A DNA stretch of 11,354 nt from Legionella genomosp. 1 (GTDB lineage Bacteria; Pseudomonadota; Gammaproteobacteria; Legionellales; Legionellaceae), in NCBI GenBank assembly GCA_945865355.1, contig CAMBDN010000067.1, positions 1-11,354 of the forward strand, given 5' to 3'. Made by a program: the position numbers and the translations under genes. Below, in pieces: positions 1 through 6,919 of this stretch. Below the pieces are notes generated by a model that saw only the letters and a program-made list of their open reading frames with translations, made no database searches and was not told the origin of the DNA. Position 1 is the stretch's first letter; each line of letters begins with the position of its first letter.

Positions 1-210
1 ATTCTCTACGTGTTGTTGCGCTCATTTTTGCCCCCATCAAAATCTCTCATAAATATTAAAGAGTACGATTTTATTTGAGGCAACGGTTGACTAATAGTTC
101 ATTTTTTCATGAGGCAATGCGAGTGGGTAATTATAATTGTCGCTCATCACTTCTCATAAAATCGGCTTCGTTATACAATAAATTAACTTATTTTGATTAT
201 GGTTCTGCTC
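1..210. other. Leader upstream of ftsB, no recognisable gene
   Basis: No recognisable protein is encoded here. Enolase, the usual upstream neighbour of ftsB in gammaproteobacteria, is not seen: no frame resembles its C-terminus. Two weak possibilities are noted. A minus-strand ATG at 23-25, preceded by a G-rich stretch (complement of 33-36), opens a frame beginning MSATTRRE that leaves the window after eight codons, so it could be the start of a divergent gene. The hexamer TATACA at 172-177 could serve as a -10 element for ftsB, but no convincing -35 lies at the right distance. Neither is strong enough to annotate separately. Confidence 0.35.
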
Positions 211-480
211 ATGCGGCCTATTGTTATTTTTTTATTGTTAGCTTTGACTGCTTTGCAATACAAGCTTTGGTTTGGTGAAGGCAGTGTGAGGCAATGGTTT
301 CAGCTTGAACATAAATTAGCAGCAGAAGAGCAAGAAAATAAAAATTTAACAGCACGTAATCATGCTATCGAGGCTGATATTATCGAGCTGCAATCGGGTG
401 AGCAAGCTTTAGAGGAACAAGCTCGTTATGAGTTGGGGATGGTCAAGGAGGGCGAGGTGTATTATCAGTGTGCGGAGTAG
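211..480 (+). CDS. ftsB: Cell division protein FtsB
   Basis: FtsB is a small bitopic inner-membrane protein that joins FtsL and FtsQ in the divisome and helps activate septal peptidoglycan synthesis. The 89-residue product matches the family plan: a single N-terminal membrane segment (about residues 3-19), then the family-typical LQYKLWFG at the membrane-periplasm boundary, a polar, Asn- and Glu-rich coiled coil (about 28-63), and a C-terminal ALEEQARYELGMVKEGEVYY block that closely resembles the FtsL/FtsQ-binding tail of E. coli FtsB. I chose the ATG at 211 because it gives the normal short cytoplasmic tip before the membrane helix. An in-frame ATG at 199 and a TTG at 193 are alternatives, and none has a clear Shine-Dalgarno sequence. 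The gene stands alone on the plus strand and converges on the mevalonate kinase gene 54 bp away. Confidence 0.93.
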   Translation: MRPIVIFLLLALTALQYKLWFGEGSVRQWFQLEHKLAAEEQENKNLTARNHAIEADIIELQSGEQALEEQARYELGMVKEGEVYYQCAE

Positions 481-534
481 TACACCATGAGCAGCGGTTT
501 GCGGGCTCTTTGGCATGGGACCCTTCTGCTTTCC

Positions 535-1419
535 CTAGACCGCGATTAACTCCATGGCTATTTTGGGTGGAGGGGTATCCCATAGGCTGACTACATAGCC
601 ACCACCACCTGAGCCTGTTGGTTTGACGGCTATTGCTCCGGCATTCAGTAAACTTTGCATGTGGCGCTTTAAACTTTCACTGACAAGGCCCCACTGTTCA
701 AAGCAATTCGCGGCAATGTTCATTGCTTTTGCTAGGCTTTCTTGTGAGTCGGGGGTGTCGTTCTCTAAAGCTAGACGGGCTTGTAATACGCTCGCAGACA
801 TTTCTTGATCAATTTGTGTGGCGTAAGCCAGGTCTTGTTGCCAAAGTGTTTGTACTTGGCTAATGCAATGAGAAGTGATGCCAATCTGTCCACAAGATGA
901 CAGAAACCACTGTGGCTGCCATGTTTGAGCTATGGGCGAGTAGGCTCCTTGCTTGAAATAGATGCCGGACGTAGCCGCAACACCTGCAATATCTAAACCG
1001 CTACTTTGGCCATGAAATAAATTTTCTAGCTGTCTTGCGAAAGGGTGGATTTCATCCTTTGGAAGCATGTCATGCGCTGAGAACCAGCGGGCTGTAGCGA
1101 CGCATAATGCTGCTGATGCACCCATCCCGACGCCAACAGGAATATTACTGTATAAATCAAAATGACCACACAAACTGTTGAGTGATCGGCCTAATAGTTG
1201 CATGCCTTGCTCGAGTACGCTCCAAAATAATAGATGGGTATCAGCGCCACTTTCACCTTCATAAGTTGCATTTAATTCTGATGTCGATTGGTGATAACTC
1301 AAGGTAAGTTTTTTTTCGCTGATTGGAAATACCAATGCGCCATGACCTCTAATAACAGCATGTTCTCCAGCTAATATCCATTTGCCGTGCGTGGTTGTTT
1401 GAAAGTCATAAGACATCAT
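535..1419 (-). CDS. mvaK1: Mevalonate kinase (GHMP kinase)
   Basis: This GHMP-family kinase should phosphorylate mevalonate to 5-phosphomevalonate with ATP in the cytoplasm. The 294-residue protein carries, in order: the N-terminal GKWILAGEHAV block (residues 12-22, with Lys13), the glycine-rich ATP loop IPVGVGMGASAA (93-104), HGQSSGLD (136-143) with Asp143 as the presumed catalytic base, and the C-terminal PTGSGGGG loop (267-274). The order and spacing fit mevalonate kinase better than phosphomevalonate kinase. One deviation is that the usual NPSGID is QSSGLD here, so the Pro is replaced by Ser. The gene overlaps the end of mvaD by 14 nt, implying translational coupling; the complement of AGG lies 5 nt before the ATG at 1419. 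A second ATG follows immediately at 1416. No terminator-like hairpin with a T-run follows in the 54 bp before ftsB ends. Confidence 0.9.
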   Translation of the reverse strand: MMSYDFQTTTHGKWILAGEHAVIRGHGALVFPISEKKLTLSYHQSTSELNATYEGESGADTHLLFWSVLEQGMQLLGRSLNSLCGHFDLYSNIPVGVGMGASAALCVATARWFSAHDMLPKDEIHPFARQLENLFHGQSSGLDIAGVAATSGIYFKQGAYSPIAQTWQPQWFLSSCGQIGITSHCISQVQTLWQQDLAYATQIDQEMSASVLQARLALENDTPDSQESLAKAMNIAANCFEQWGLVSESLKRHMQSLLNAGAIAVKPTGSGGGGYVVSLWDTPPPKIAMELIAV

Positions 1420-2353
1420 AATTGCCTATCAATTGGTCTTGTTTGAATTTTTGTGCCATTTCTATTTGGTCTGGCCGATAAAGTAGATGAATATTGGGCC
1501 CGGCATCCATCGTGATTATTGGGCCGTCACCCTCTTTATGCCAAAGTTGTTGTAGGCTCTCTAATGCGGTTTGCGTCCGCTCAGTCATATAAGTAAATGG
1601 TGTGGAGCAGCTTGAAAATAAGGCATGTAAGTCTTGAAATTCTCGCCAACAAACGTGATATGCATTCGTCCAATCATGTGCATCAAAAGCTGCTAGCAAT
1701 GTTTTCAAATTCTGCTCGGCGCGTAAACCCCTTGTTGCAAATAGCTCGCTGGTACTAATAAGTTGATGAGCCTTACTAGAAGATACTTCTTTTTCAGCAT
1801 GGCTTATCACGATGACTTGGTGGTGTAGTTGCTCGTAAGGCAAATCAATGGCTTTAACCGCTTCTTCATCCCACAGCGCCCATGGTGAAAAAAAAGAGCG
1901 ACAGGATGAGCCTGAGCCTAGTCGGCTTAACTGTGCTTGCACTTCAATGGATGGTAGGTCGGTTTTTGTTAACTCGGACAGTGCAATTACTGCGCATTTA
2001 GTCAGTGCTGCAAAACTTGAAGCAGAGCTTGCTAATCCACTGCTGTGCGGAAAATTATTGCTGGAGCGGACAATAAAGGCGCCGCTATAGTTTACATGGG
2101 TTTTTAAGTGAGCTAAATGACGAAGAAAGCGCTCTTGAGCCGCTTTCGACAGGTTAAAAGGCAGTGCTCCGGGGGTGTTTAAGGGTTCCCAGTAATCCGT
2201 TCTTCCTGTGTGCGGCTCTAGCATGACGCTACTTAATAAGTTATTCAATGTATAGGATAAGGACGAATTCATGGGGATATTTTTTTCAATGTCTTTTTTT
2301 CCCATGTATTTAATCAGAGCAATGTTAGAGGGGGCTTGAGCAAACCACTGCAT
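1406..2353 (-). CDS. mvaD: Diphosphomevalonate decarboxylase
   Basis: This enzyme catalyses the ATP-dependent decarboxylation of mevalonate 5-diphosphate to isopentenyl diphosphate. The 315-residue product shows the family signatures: APSNIALIKYMGKKD (7-21, with the substrate-binding Lys15), NFPHSSGLASSASSFAAL (100-117, phosphate loop), RLGSGSSCRSF (144-154) and TMDAGPN (281-287), whose Asp283 corresponds to the catalytic aspartate of characterised decarboxylases. The KYWGK of many homologues is KYMGK here. I chose the ATG at 2353, which lies 8 nt after an AGGAG; the frame also offers a TTG one codon earlier at 2356. A good sigma-70-like promoter lies just upstream, inside the end of queE. 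The gene leads a two-gene unit with mevalonate kinase. The retained Asp and phosphate-loop residues favour a true diphosphate decarboxylase over mevalonate-3-kinase or phosphomevalonate decarboxylase relatives. Confidence 0.93.
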   Translation of the reverse strand: MQWFAQAPSNIALIKYMGKKDIEKNIPMNSSLSYTLNNLLSSVMLEPHTGRTDYWEPLNTPGALPFNLSKAAQERFLRHLAHLKTHVNYSGAFIVRSSNNFPHSSGLASSASSFAALTKCAVIALSELTKTDLPSIEVQAQLSRLGSGSSCRSFFSPWALWDEEAVKAIDLPYEQLHHQVIVISHAEKEVSSSKAHQLISTSELFATRGLRAEQNLKTLLAAFDAHDWTNAYHVCWREFQDLHALFSSCSTPFTYMTERTQTALESLQQLWHKEGDGPIITMDAGPNIHLLYRPDQIEMAQKFKQDQLIGNYDVL

Positions 2354-2379
2354 CAATTTTTCTCCTGTATAAAACTGAC

Positions 2380-2407
2380 ATTATAGTTGAATTGACTCTA
2401 GGCTCAA
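2380..2407 (-). promoter_or_regulatory. Promoter of mvaD-mevalonate kinase
   Basis: Read on the minus strand, a perfect TATAAT (-10) occupies 2380-2385 and TTGAGC (-35, four of six consensus positions) occupies 2402-2407, with a 16-nt spacer. The -35 element overlaps the stop codon of queE. Transcription would begin near 2373, leaving a leader of about 20 nt that contains the AGGAG of mvaD. This suggests the two mevalonate genes are transcribed independently of the pal-cpoB-queE unit. No operator-like repeat is visible. It is called from sequence alone. Confidence 0.6.
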
Positions 2408-3057
2408 TGGCCTGGTGCGTCATTCCACAATATCTTATGCAGTTGCAGTTGGAATCGCACCGGCAAGCGGTCTTGTATAATCCAGTCGGCTAACAAAGTT
2501 GGATTTAATTGTTCCCAACTTGGGGAAAAGAGGAGTTGCACCCGCTCGGCGAGATGATGCTCAGTAATGATATTGCAAGCCCATTGATAGTCTTCGCGGT
2601 TACACAAAACAAATTTAATTTGATCGCTTTGCTTTAAATAGGGCAGATTACCCAACCTATTTTTTTCTTTTTCACCTGAGCCGGGTGTTTTTAAATCCAT
2701 GACAATCATGACTCGTTTATCAACAGCTTCTATGCTAAGCGCACCACTCGTTTCCAATGAAACAGAGTGACCTGCATCGCACAGTGTTTTAAGTAAATCG
2801 ATACAGCCTGGCTGCGCCACTGGCTCTCCGCCGGTGATGCAGACATGCTGACAGGCGAAGGAGGCAACACGATCAATAAGGTTATCGATGTCAATCAGTT
2901 CCCCGCCGCTAAATGCATAGGCAGTATCACAATATTGACAGCGAAGTGGGCATCCAGTTAGACGTACAAAAACCGTCGGCAACCCTATGGTGACCGACTC
3001 TCCTTGTAATGAATGAAAGATTTCAGTGATACGTAAATGATTCTGCAATTTCTTCAT
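2404..3057 (-). CDS. queE: 7-carboxy-7-deazaguanine synthase (radical SAM)
   Basis: QueE converts 6-carboxy-tetrahydropterin to 7-carboxy-7-deazaguanine, the ring-contraction step towards preQ0 and queuosine-modified tRNA. The 217-residue protein begins with the family's substrate-binding segment ITEIFHSLQGES (10-21), followed by the radical SAM cysteines in a Cx3Cx2C pattern (Cys36, Cys40, Cys43) as in QueE. GGEP (76-79), ETSG (102-105) and DLKTP (121-125) follow, as expected for SAM and substrate contacts. The length is normal. The start codon overlaps the cpoB stop by one base (TAATG on the minus strand) and has no strong Shine-Dalgarno sequence, so translation is probably coupled to cpoB. 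The cpoB-queE adjacency is common in gammaproteobacteria. The other queuosine genes (queC, queD, queF) are not in the window. Confidence 0.93.
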   Translation of the reverse strand: MKKLQNHLRITEIFHSLQGESVTIGLPTVFVRLTGCPLRCQYCDTAYAFSGGELIDIDNLIDRVASFACQHVCITGGEPVAQPGCIDLLKTLCDAGHSVSLETSGALSIEAVDKRVMIVMDLKTPGSGEKEKNRLGNLPYLKQSDQIKFVLCNREDYQWACNIITEHHLAERVQLLFSPSWEQLNPTLLADWIIQDRLPVRFQLQLHKILWNDAPGH

Positions 3058-3962
3058 TAGCTACTAATCGATTCCAATTTGGCTTTGGCCAGTTGCGCAG
3101 TATTGGTATTAGGGTAAGTATTAACAACTTGTTGTAAGCGGTTTATCGCTTCTTGTTTTTTCCCCGATGCAGCGAGGGCATATCCTATTTTCAACATGCT
3201 TGCCGCAGTTTTTGTAGAGGATGGAAATTGCTGCAATACCACTTCAAAATGTTCAATCGCGCCGGTGTAATTATTTTTGACCATGTATAGCTCGCCAAGC
3301 CAATATTGAGCATTGGCCGTATACCCGCCTTGTGGGTACTTGGTCACGAACGACTGCATCGCAGTCAGTGCTTCGTCAAATTTCTTATTTTTTACTAATT
3401 CGTAAGCCGCCATGTAACTGATTTGTTCGTCCGCTGGATTTGTGCGTGGCGTATTATTAATCACAGGATTAACTACGGGCTGTGTCATTGGTTTATTGGT
3501 TTGGATGGCTAATTTATTCGCAGTTTCCTTGGGCCCAATTGATAGGTCCGTTACGGGTTCATGTTTTGCGATTTTAGCAGGCTCATTACGTAAACGGGCA
3601 TCTAGATCTTTATAGAATGCTAATTGTTGCTGTTGTAATAACTTTAAATCGTGGGCTTGTACTTCCAATTGACCACGTAACTCTTGAATTTCTTGTTGTA
3701 ATCCTTGGACCTTATCTAAAAGTGCCGGGTTGTTCGCACCGCCAACACTGGCCTCTCCATTATCGGTGGCAAGGGCTGACTCTTGGTCGCTGTCTGAGGT
3801 ATAACCTCTTTCCTTGGCAACGGGCCGCTCGTAAGCGGCCTGCTGTTCATCAAGGAGTGCAAAATTTTCGCTATCATCGACCACTGGTGCTTCAGAAAAC
3901 ACATTGAACGGTAGTACACAAGCAAAGCACGCAGCAATTATTAAACGATGGTAGTTACTCAT
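3057..3962 (-). CDS. cpoB: Cell division coordinator CpoB (YbgF)
   Basis: CpoB is a periplasmic protein that works with Tol-Pal and the PBP1B-LpoB machinery to coordinate outer-membrane constriction with septal peptidoglycan synthesis. The 301-residue product has an N-terminal signal peptide (hydrophobic stretch about residues 7-22, likely cleaved around SEA at 23-25) and an acidic linker. A Leu- and Gln-rich coiled-coil segment (about 80-126) follows, matching the trimerising region of the family, then a Pro/Asn-rich linker (about 135-180) and a C-terminal TPR domain (about 183-300) with repeated AxxxYxxAIxxF-like units such as NNYTGAIEHFEVVLQQFP. The start codon overlaps the pal stop by four bases (ATGA), and a GAGG lies 7 nt upstream. 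This coupling to pal is typical. The linker is longer than in E. coli YbgF. Confidence 0.92.
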   Translation of the reverse strand: MSNYHRLIIAACFACVLPFNVFSEAPVVDDSENFALLDEQQAAYERPVAKERGYTSDSDQESALATDNGEASVGGANNPALLDKVQGLQQEIQELRGQLEVQAHDLKLLQQQQLAFYKDLDARLRNEPAKIAKHEPVTDLSIGPKETANKLAIQTNKPMTQPVVNPVINNTPRTNPADEQISYMAAYELVKNKKFDEALTAMQSFVTKYPQGGYTANAQYWLGELYMVKNNYTGAIEHFEVVLQQFPSSTKTAASMLKIGYALAASGKKQEAINRLQQVVNTYPNTNTAQLAKAKLESISS

Positions 3963-4483
3963 CTGGTAGCCTCATAAGTTAATTCAACACGTCGATTTTG
4001 AGCATGAGATTCCTCATCATGACCAAGATTAGCAGGGCGCTCTTTGCCATAACTAACAACTCTCATTTGGTGACTACCAGCACCAGCCATGCGCATTAAT
4101 TCAGCAACAGAGTTAGCGCGATGCTCACCTAAAGCAACGTTATATTCGCGGCTTCCACGCTCGTCGGTATTTCCGGCAATAAGAACGCGCGCGCCAGGAT
4201 TACTTTTTAGATATTCAGCTTGCGCGTTAATTGAAGGAATATATTTTGGTGCAACGGTGCTATTGTCATAAGCAAAACGGTAGATTTGATTATGTGGCGC
4301 TTGGGTGGTGTACATTTCGCCTTCTTGTTGGCCTGCAAAATGAGTTTGTTGTCCCAGACCATGCGCCTGTGCACCACCATTCTCTGCAGATCCGTCGGCG
4401 CTGCCAGGTGTTTTAGAGCAAGCGGCGATTAACATGACGCTAGCGGCAACAAGTCCTAATTTTAGAAAAGATCTGGTGTGCAT
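3959..4483 (-). CDS. pal: Peptidoglycan-associated lipoprotein Pal
   Basis: Pal is an outer-membrane lipoprotein that binds peptidoglycan non-covalently and is gathered at the septum by the Tol system. The 174-residue product has a lipoprotein signal peptide ending in the lipobox IAAC (lipidated Cys22), a low-complexity Gly/Ala/Gln linker (about 24-60) and an OmpA-like domain (about 65-172). That domain contains NTDERGSREYNVALGEHRANSV-type peptidoglycan-binding residues at 105-126; the usual GHTDERG is GNTDERG here. I chose the ATG at 4483 because AAGGAG (complement of 4491-4496) sits 7 nt upstream and the signal peptide begins there. The frame stays open back to a GTG at 4570, but that extension would bury the signal peptide. 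The next upstream gene is an ABC-associated lipoprotein; tolB, the usual neighbour, is absent. Confidence 0.95.
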   Translation of the reverse strand: MHTRSFLKLGLVAASVMLIAACSKTPGSADGSAENGGAQAHGLGQQTHFAGQQEGEMYTTQAPHNQIYRFAYDNSTVAPKYIPSINAQAEYLKSNPGARVLIAGNTDERGSREYNVALGEHRANSVAELMRMAGAGSHQMRVVSYGKERPANLGHDEESHAQNRRVELTYEATR

Positions 4484-4510
4484 CCTGTGTCTCCTTAGTG
4501 TTGTATAGTA

Positions 4511-4528
4511 ATTATTATTATTATTATT
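4511..4528. repeat. Six perfect ATT trinucleotide repeats in the pal leader
   Basis: Six uninterrupted ATT units (AAT on the pal-coding strand) lie 28 to 45 nt upstream of the pal start, between the leader hairpin and the AAGGAG ribosome-binding site. The repeat is outside the assigned coding region. Because it sits close to the ribosome-binding site, copy-number changes could alter leader spacing or structure. It is a short simple repeat, so length polymorphism is possible but not shown. Confidence 0.8.
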
Positions 4529-4579
4529 TGCGCGGGCACCCTTGGTGGCAGCGTTGTTGGGCTGCATCACCCGTTTTTT

Positions 4580-4603
4580 CTGGGATTAACGCGCTATTCC
4601 CAG
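4580..4603 (-). promoter_or_regulatory. Hairpin in the pal leader
   Basis: The arms CTGGGATTA (4580-4588) and TATTCCCAG (4595-4603) pair over nine positions with one mismatch, around a six-base ACGCGC loop. In the direction of pal transcription the hairpin is followed by an A-run, not a T-run. It is therefore not an intrinsic terminator for the minus strand, and on the plus strand the T-run lies on the wrong side. It probably folds in the pal leader RNA or marks a protein-binding site. Confidence 0.45.
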
Positions 4604-4672
4604 GTTGATGGCGGCTCATTGTACAATTATTTTGAATTTTTGGCTATTGCTTGCATCAATATGATTCGCTAA

Positions 4673-5278
4673 TCAGCTCTCTTGCTGCACCGAGAGGATG
4701 ACGAAGCTAGATAACTTTGCTGTAAATGCTTGTACGGCTTGATTAGCTGCAATGACGCCTCCATAGGGTGTGTCCGTAGGGCAACTAATGCGCTCACTAA
4801 TGATGCGCGAAGCAATAACTCGATTATCAGCTATATGAGTCAGCATAACCTTCGCAACGAGTTTCACAACACTTGGTTTAACGAGAAATTCTTGTTGTAG
4901 TGAGATGATCTGCGTATCCAATCGATAGTCGGCTCTGTCAACATAGGGACCGGACACAACCGCAAAGAAAAACCCAGATTTTTGCAAGCTTTGTGTAATC
5001 AGTGGGTAGAGCATATTTGCCGGCGAGCTAATCCAGGCATTATGTACAAAGGATTCGAGCTCATAAGGCTTTTTAATATAGCGCATTTGCTCGGTTTGAT
5101 TGCCCGCCATTGATTCGGGTGGGGAGACCAAGATCGATGTTTTGGTTTTATGTTTAACGATTCTTTTGGAACTATATGCATCCAATGAGTATTGGCTGCT
5201 CACGGGTACTTTGATCGGCGAACACGCTGTTAAAATGATACATGTCGTTATCATTAGGAGCCGTTTGGCTTTATTCAC
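4673..5278 (-). CDS. ABC-transport auxiliary lipoprotein (PqiC/ABC_trans_aux type)
   Basis: This 201-residue protein is predicted to be an outer-membrane lipoprotein serving the MCE-type lipid transporter encoded just upstream. A short signal peptide ends in the lipobox LTAC, with Cys19 as the lipidated residue. The mature part has the features of the ABC-type transport auxiliary family (PqiC and relatives): an opening strand ending near ILVSPPES, a central block about ILYPLITQSLQ with a following FFAVVSGP, and an RADYRLDTQIISLQQEF strand. The start is a GTG at 5278: an ATG two bases earlier is immediately followed by a stop, and GGAGAG lies 5 to 6 nt before the GTG. The gene begins 2 nt after the mlaD stop, so it is almost certainly co-translated. 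It occupies the place of MlaC in a classical Mla operon. Family assignment is from overall pattern rather than a search. Confidence 0.75.
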   Translation of the reverse strand: MNKAKRLLMITTCIILTACSPIKVPVSSQYSLDAYSSKRIVKHKTKTSILVSPPESMAGNQTEQMRYIKKPYELESFVHNAWISSPANMLYPLITQSLQKSGFFFAVVSGPYVDRADYRLDTQIISLQQEFLVKPSVVKLVAKVMLTHIADNRVIASRIISERISCPTDTPYGGVIAANQAVQAFTAKLSSFVILSVQQES

Positions 5279-5280
5279 AT

Positions 5281-6141
5281 TTACTCTCCAGGTCCTGGTC
5301 TAGGGGGGGTGGTGCCACGGATAACTACGGATGGGTTCTGGCGAATTTGCGCGCTAACTTTTTCAAGATTGGACGCAATCAAATCCAGGCGATTTACTAA
5401 CACGGTTATGGGCGGTAATGTTTGTTGTGATATTTTGTCAATAGCATTTTTACCTGATTTCATTGTAACGGTCACTTGCTGGCCGGCTTGGGACATATGC
5501 TCAGACATGGAGCCAAATTTCCCTACAGCCCTTTTGAGGTCGTCAATTAACACGGGTAACTCTTGAAAGCTCTTATGAAAATTTTCATTGTTCCTGGCCA
5601 TTACTTCCGTAATTTTTTGCAAATTTGCTAATGTATCTTTTATCGAACGGGCATTTTCTTTGTCAAATACGCGTTTAATTCCCACGCTAATCTCATGAAT
5701 ATTCGTTTCTAACTCACTAAGAAATGATGGTTTATAAGGAATAACGGGGTAGGGTTCTCCGGGTGTTTTTTGTAAGGGCAGCAGCGATGGGGATGATGCC
5801 GATAACCCTAAATAAGTGGTACCGGTGATCCCTTGGTTAATCAATGTCGCGTGCGTGCTGTTGGTTATTGGTGTGCCTTCTTCAATTTTAATTTGTATTT
5901 TGACTTGCTGGGGGTCGAATTGATTGAGTTCAATCTTATCGACTACGCCGACTTTTACGCCATTAAATTTAACGATGGAGTCATCACTGAGCCCAGATAC
6001 TGCCTCACCGACATAGATGGTATAAAAGTCATATGCTTTCCTATCAAAACCGATGGATAGCCAGAGGGTAGCTGCTAATAGGCCCGCAGTAAGAACCAAG
6101 ACGGCTAAGCCTACGAAGGTGTAGTTAATTTTTGATTCCAA
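5281..6141 (-). CDS. mlaD: MCE-domain lipid transport protein, MlaD-like
   Basis: MlaD-type proteins are anchored in the inner membrane and form a ring through their MCE domain that passes phospholipid between the ABC permease and the periplasm. The 286-residue protein has a membrane segment (about 8-30) and then an MCE domain (about 38-115) with the hallmark GLSDDSIVKFNGVKVGVV (50-67) and GITGTTYLGL (104-113). A C-terminal extension (about 140-270) is rich in helical, polar sequence and probably forms a helical tail; it ends in a Pro-rich RPGPGE. The start is a TTG: an in-frame stop lies just upstream at 6154-6156, and GGGAG sits 8 nt before the TTG. The METKINY-like beginning fits the family. 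It lies 40 nt after mlaF and 2 nt before the lipoprotein gene. Confidence 0.9.
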   Translation of the reverse strand: MESKINYTFVGLAVLVLTAGLLAATLWLSIGFDRKAYDFYTIYVGEAVSGLSDDSIVKFNGVKVGVVDKIELNQFDPQQVKIQIKIEEGTPITNSTHATLINQGITGTTYLGLSASSPSLLPLQKTPGEPYPVIPYKPSFLSELETNIHEISVGIKRVFDKENARSIKDTLANLQKITEVMARNNENFHKSFQELPVLIDDLKRAVGKFGSMSEHMSQAGQQVTVTMKSGKNAIDKISQQTLPPITVLVNRLDLIASNLEKVSAQIRQNPSVVIRGTTPPRPGPGE

Positions 6142-6181
6142 GCAACATGCTCCCTATACTTTTAGGACGTAATTTCGTAGT

Positions 6182-6919
6182 TTAATTTTTACTGAAGTAA
6201 TCGGCAATCAGTGGATGGGTATTTTCCATCAATTCACGGATAGGTTGTACACTTAATATTTTTCCTTCACCGACAAATGCGACCCGATTTGTACATCGCT
6301 TTAGTGATTCCATATCATGGCTTACGATGACCACTGTCAAATTTAGTGCATCTCGTAAAAAGACGATGAGTTCATCGAATAGTCTCGCACTCAATGGGTC
6401 AAGTCCTGATGTTGGTTCGTCAAGAAATAATAACTCAGGATCCATTGCTATTGCACGCGCCGCTGCCGCTCGTCTTTGCATGCCACCACTTAATTCTGAG
6501 GGTAATTTCCCCGCGGCATTGGCTGGTAGTCCGACCAAGCTCAACTTGAGCATGGCTAATTCATGCATAAAATCTTTTTCAAGAGTAACCAGTTCTTGCA
6601 TAGGGAACATGATATTTTCTAATACGGTCATTGCTGAAAAAAGGGCGCTATGTTGGAAGAGCATTCCCCAGCGTCTGCGCATGGTATTAGCTGTTTGTTC
6701 GTTGAGGTTGCCAATGTTCTCTCCAAAAACATGAATTTTCCCTGCTGTTGGTTTTTGTAGCATTAATATACTGCGCAAAATGGTGGTTTTGCCGCTGCCG
6801 CTACCACCAATGATGGCAAGAATTTCCCCTTTTTTCACGTTTAGGTTGACGTCAGAATGGACCCATTGACCGCCAAGGTAATTTTTTAATCCTTTGATTT
6901 CAATGATTGGATTGTCCAT
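6182..6919 (-). CDS. mlaF: Lipid ABC transporter ATP-binding protein, MlaF-like
   Basis: This cytoplasmic ATPase powers the lipid transporter made with the adjacent permease and MCE protein. The 245-residue protein has a complete nucleotide-binding domain: Walker A GGSGSGKTT (38-46), Q-loop Gln89 in LFQH, signature LSGGMQRR (143-150), Walker B LLFLDEP (163-169), D-loop SGLDP (171-175) and switch His201. LFQHSALFSAMTVLENIMFP and the QRR after the signature are typical of the MlaF subfamily. The start codon follows the mlaE stop directly (TAAATG), with no strong ribosome-binding site, so translation is probably coupled to mlaE. The length is that of a single-domain MlaF. Confidence 0.95.
   Translation of the reverse strand: MDNPIIEIKGLKNYLGGQWVHSDVNLNVKKGEILAIIGGSGSGKTTILRSILMLQKPTAGKIHVFGENIGNLNEQTANTMRRRWGMLFQHSALFSAMTVLENIMFPMQELVTLEKDFMHELAMLKLSLVGLPANAAGKLPSELSGGMQRRAAAARAIAMDPELLFLDEPTSGLDPLSARLFDELIVFLRDALNLTVVIVSHDMESLKRCTNRVAFVGEGKILSVQPIRELMENTHPLIADYFSKN

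Larger units (their letters stand above)
4484..4672 (-). promoter_or_regulatory. Intergenic leader of pal, candidate promoter
   Basis: This 189-nt gap separates the ABC-lipoprotein gene from pal and must hold the pal promoter if pal is not simply read through from the mla-type genes. A minus-strand TACAAT (complement of 4618-4623) is a plausible -10; the -35 at 17 nt (TAGCCA) is poor, so an activator or read-through may contribute. The same region contains the hairpin and the ATT repeat annotated separately. No terminator with a T-run is visible after the lipoprotein gene. Confidence 0.35.

Noticed and set aside
75..278. 67-residue open frame overlapping the start of ftsB
   Set aside because: It is in a different frame from the clear FtsB coding region, has no recognisable motif and no ribosome-binding site.
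4484..4570. 29-codon N-terminal extension of Pal beginning at GTG 4570
   Set aside because: It would place the signal peptide and lipobox inside the protein, contains a poly-Asn run from the ATT repeat, and the internal ATG at 4483 has a strong AAGGAG at ideal spacing.
4574..4603. Intrinsic terminator formed by the T-run at 4574-4579 and the adjacent hairpin
   Set aside because: On the plus strand the T-run precedes the hairpin, and on the minus strand the hairpin is followed by A residues. Neither orientation gives a hairpin followed by U residues.
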